A DNA stretch of 24,899 nucleotides from CALCKW01 sp033852095 (lineage in GTDB: Bacteria; Pseudomonadota; Gammaproteobacteria; CALCKW01), in contig JAWSVD010000060.1 in assembly GCA_033852095.1 (NCBI GenBank), forward strand, positions 1-24,899, given 5' to 3'. The notes beneath the pieces were generated by a model that ran no database searches, was not told the origin of the DNA, and worked only from the letters and a program-made list of their open reading frames with translations. This document shows, piece after piece, positions 23,424 to 24,899 of this stretch. The translations under genes were made by a program, and so were the position numbers. Within the stretch, counting starts at the first letter, position 1, and every line of letters starts with the position of its first letter.

Positions 23424-24204
23424 GCCTGCAAAGTTCGGATGTTTCCAGGGAGCTGTGGTGCGGCTTCCTCATGCAAAAATTCGTGCCGATGAAGTCAGGG
23501 AGAAAATTAAGGATTACCTTTCCAGCAAGCCATATAAAATTATTGTCAATGAGGATTCTACCGGGACCACTAACTTAGTTATCGCCCCAATTATGGACTT
23601 CCCCATTGAAATTTCCTTGGTTATCGGTGAAGTCTTCCACACTCTTCGTAGTGCCTTGGATAACCTGGCTATTGATTTAGTATTGGCTAATGGCAGGAGT
23701 ACATCTAATGTTTCTTTTCCTACTGGAAAAGACAAAAAAGCGTTTTTGAATCAGCTAGGTACTCCTAAACGAAATAACCCTGGGATTGAAAAGGCCGGTT
23801 ATTTGGTTGTCAAAGAGCTCCTCGCTATGGAACTCTACCCCGGAGGTGAAGGGGAACTTGTTCAAGCACTTCATAGTAACAATATCTTAGATAAGCATTT
23901 TACCCCCATCGCTACAGCTCATAGGGTTGTTCTGAATCAATTGGAAATAAGAACGAGTGGAGGTGAGGTAATCTTGTCCGATACAGAGCATGTCTGCAGC
24001 ATTCTCGATAGTTTTGCCAACGTTTCAAGTTGCCCTGTGGGTTGTAATCTTGAGTACGATGAAGCCATTGTTACACAGTTATGCCTCGTCGAACCTAGCG
24101 CTTTCTCATTTCAGTCTATTGATATACTCCTGGAGCGCGTCCAAGCATCGGTTGAATCTATCGTAGGAACATTCACAGAGGATAGCCGATTCTACCCGGG
24201 GTAA
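23416..24204 (+). CDS. Hypothetical protein with RSALDN and DKH motifs (possibly HEPN-like helical domain)
   Basis: Predicted soluble protein of 262 aa. It resembles a widespread uncharacterised family with a helical GE-x-x-H-x-LRSALDHLA motif followed by a DKH motif. Here the first reads GEVFHTLRSALDNLAIDLV (71-89) and the second NNILDKHFTPI (155-165). The R-x4-H arrangement of the family resembles the catalytic R-x4-6-H of HEPN RNases, but the His is Asn in this copy, so if that comparison is right the site may be inactive. The C-terminal part (180-255) looks beta-rich. It starts within the end of the beta-helix-like gene. AT-rich composition supports horizontal origin. No function is assigned. 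Confidence 0.65.
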   Translation: MSKPAKFGCFQGAVVRLPHAKIRADEVREKIKDYLSSKPYKIIVNEDSTGTTNLVIAPIMDFPIEISLVIGEVFHTLRSALDNLAIDLVLANGRSTSNVSFPTGKDKKAFLNQLGTPKRNNPGIEKAGYLVVKELLAMELYPGGEGELVQALHSNNILDKHFTPIATAHRVVLNQLEIRTSGGEVILSDTEHVCSILDSFANVSSCPVGCNLEYDEAIVTQLCLVEPSAFSFQSIDILLERVQASVESIVGTFTEDSRFYPG

Positions 24205-24423
24205 ACGGTGACGCAAAAATGCTGACATCCACCCAAATGGATGGCTGTCCACGAATGAAGAAAATTTCCTTCGTATAATACAAGTGCGGACTGGTTTTTT
24301 TGGTGTTGATCTTTGTTTGTGGGTGTTTTGTGTGGTTTGTATCAGCTTTGATTCGATCGGGCTGGTGTGAGCGCGAGCGGGGGTAGGGGTTGGTATTGCG
24401 AGGGTTGTTCTAGCTGACTTCGC
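24205..24423. other. Non-coding space before the transposase remnant
   Basis: About 220 nt, G- and T-rich on the plus strand, with no supportable gene. An isolated TATAAT (24274-24279) and a small CATCC...GGATG inverted repeat near 24228-24244 are the only features. None of the A- or B-type palindromes is recognisable here. Confidence 0.45.
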
Positions 24424-24899
24424 TTAGCTTGGGTGTAGCTTTTGGTGTGCGGGGGTGTTGCAGATCCATTTCTTTTTGGTGCGTTTGCAGATCTTGGCGA
24501 GTTTTCTTTCGCAGCCTACCCAGGGGCCATTGCTCTCCTCAAAAGTGGTGGTCATGAAGAGCCAGGTGTCTGCGTCGATGTCGAGGCGTTGCAGGATGGG
24601 GTTGAGACTGGTGTCGATGGCGCCGCGTTTGTCTTTTCGGATGATTCGCCCACCTGGCCGGCCGCGAAGCCTCAACCAGCTCGATGTAGTTTTCCAGCGA
24701 GCATGGGATGCCGTCTGTTTGCTCTTTCTTTTCATCGCCTTGAAAACGATAGAGTTTGCTGGGGATGGTGCCTTTTTCTGCTGCTGCAATGCGTTCTCTG
24801 ATGCTGGTGTAGTCGCTCTCTTCAGGTGTGTCGGCCATGTTGGCACGGATGGGGTTGAGGTCTATGTAGGCCATGCAGCTCAGCACCGCTGTTTCATCC
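24424..24899 (-). pseudogene. Y1/IS200-like (RAYT-type) transposase, frameshifted, 5' end outside window
   Basis: C-terminal half of a single-strand HUH/Y1-type transposase gene. The first visible frame reads DETAVLSCMAYIDLNPIRAN, then ADTPEESDYTSIRERI and LENYIELVEA, a signature of the large Y1_Tnp/REP-associated transposase group in gammaproteobacteria. The family-typical continuation GRIIRKDKRGAI, ILQRLDIDADTW and the C-terminus are in another frame ending at TAA 24424. The switch falls near 24650-24675, within a GGCCGGCC stretch, and needs one extra or two missing bases. So this copy is disrupted, unless it is a sequencing error. The N-terminal HUH motif and tyrosine lie outside the window. 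Confidence 0.8.

Noticed and set aside
24442..24801. Plus-strand 119-codon frame opposite the transposase
   Set aside because: The minus strand carries clear Y1 transposase motifs in two frames; the plus frame has no family.

Overview
The window looks like a chromosomal stretch of a marine-type gammaproteobacterium with moderately high GC. This rests on the Ffh, GltA (428 aa, hexameric type I) and ArgG sequences, the OMPLA-type phospholipase and the RND pump; genus cannot be assigned from the sequence alone.

Left arm (1-7193, all minus strand): a LacI-family regulator, a sugar/osmolyte substrate-binding protein, two MalF/MalG-type permeases, an MGH1-like (GH63-type) glycosidase and a MalK-type ATPase form one import-and-hydrolysis operon. 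A perfect 14-bp LacI-type operator lies upstream of the regulator. Both permeases are enlarged: MalF carries an Ig/DUF11-like periplasmic insert, and MalG carries a ~115-residue N-terminal membrane extension.

Middle (7768-18282, all plus): ffh; a three-gene operon for an RND membrane-fusion protein, an RND pump and a PldA-type outer-membrane phospholipase; and a four-gene overlapping operon of two paralogous DUF1538 membrane proteins, a P-II-like protein and a tandem-CBS protein. The last is the best candidate here for an uncharacterised system: a split membrane transporter with two predicted nucleotide-sensing soluble subunits.

The three large intergenic spaces that follow ffh, pldA and the CBS gene are filled with extragenic palindromic repeats: a long A-type hairpin built around TTTATTCGGACA / TGTCCGAATAAA, and a ~65-70 nt B-type unit built around GTRAGGAT-TY-ATCCTTAC. 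One space holds five head-to-tail B units; another holds a ~302-bp duplication.

Right arm (18933-24899): gltA (minus) with a strong intrinsic terminator, divergent argG (plus), then an accessory tail. The tail has an orphan HigA-like antitoxin, a MOSC-domain gene possibly starting at an ATA codon, two copies of one terminator sequence separating these cassettes, an AT-rich overlapping pair (small beta-helix-like protein plus a RSALDN/DKH-motif protein), and a frameshifted Y1/RAYT-like transposase running off the right edge. A RAYT-like enzyme close to abundant palindromes invites the hypothesis that such an enzyme family spreads them.
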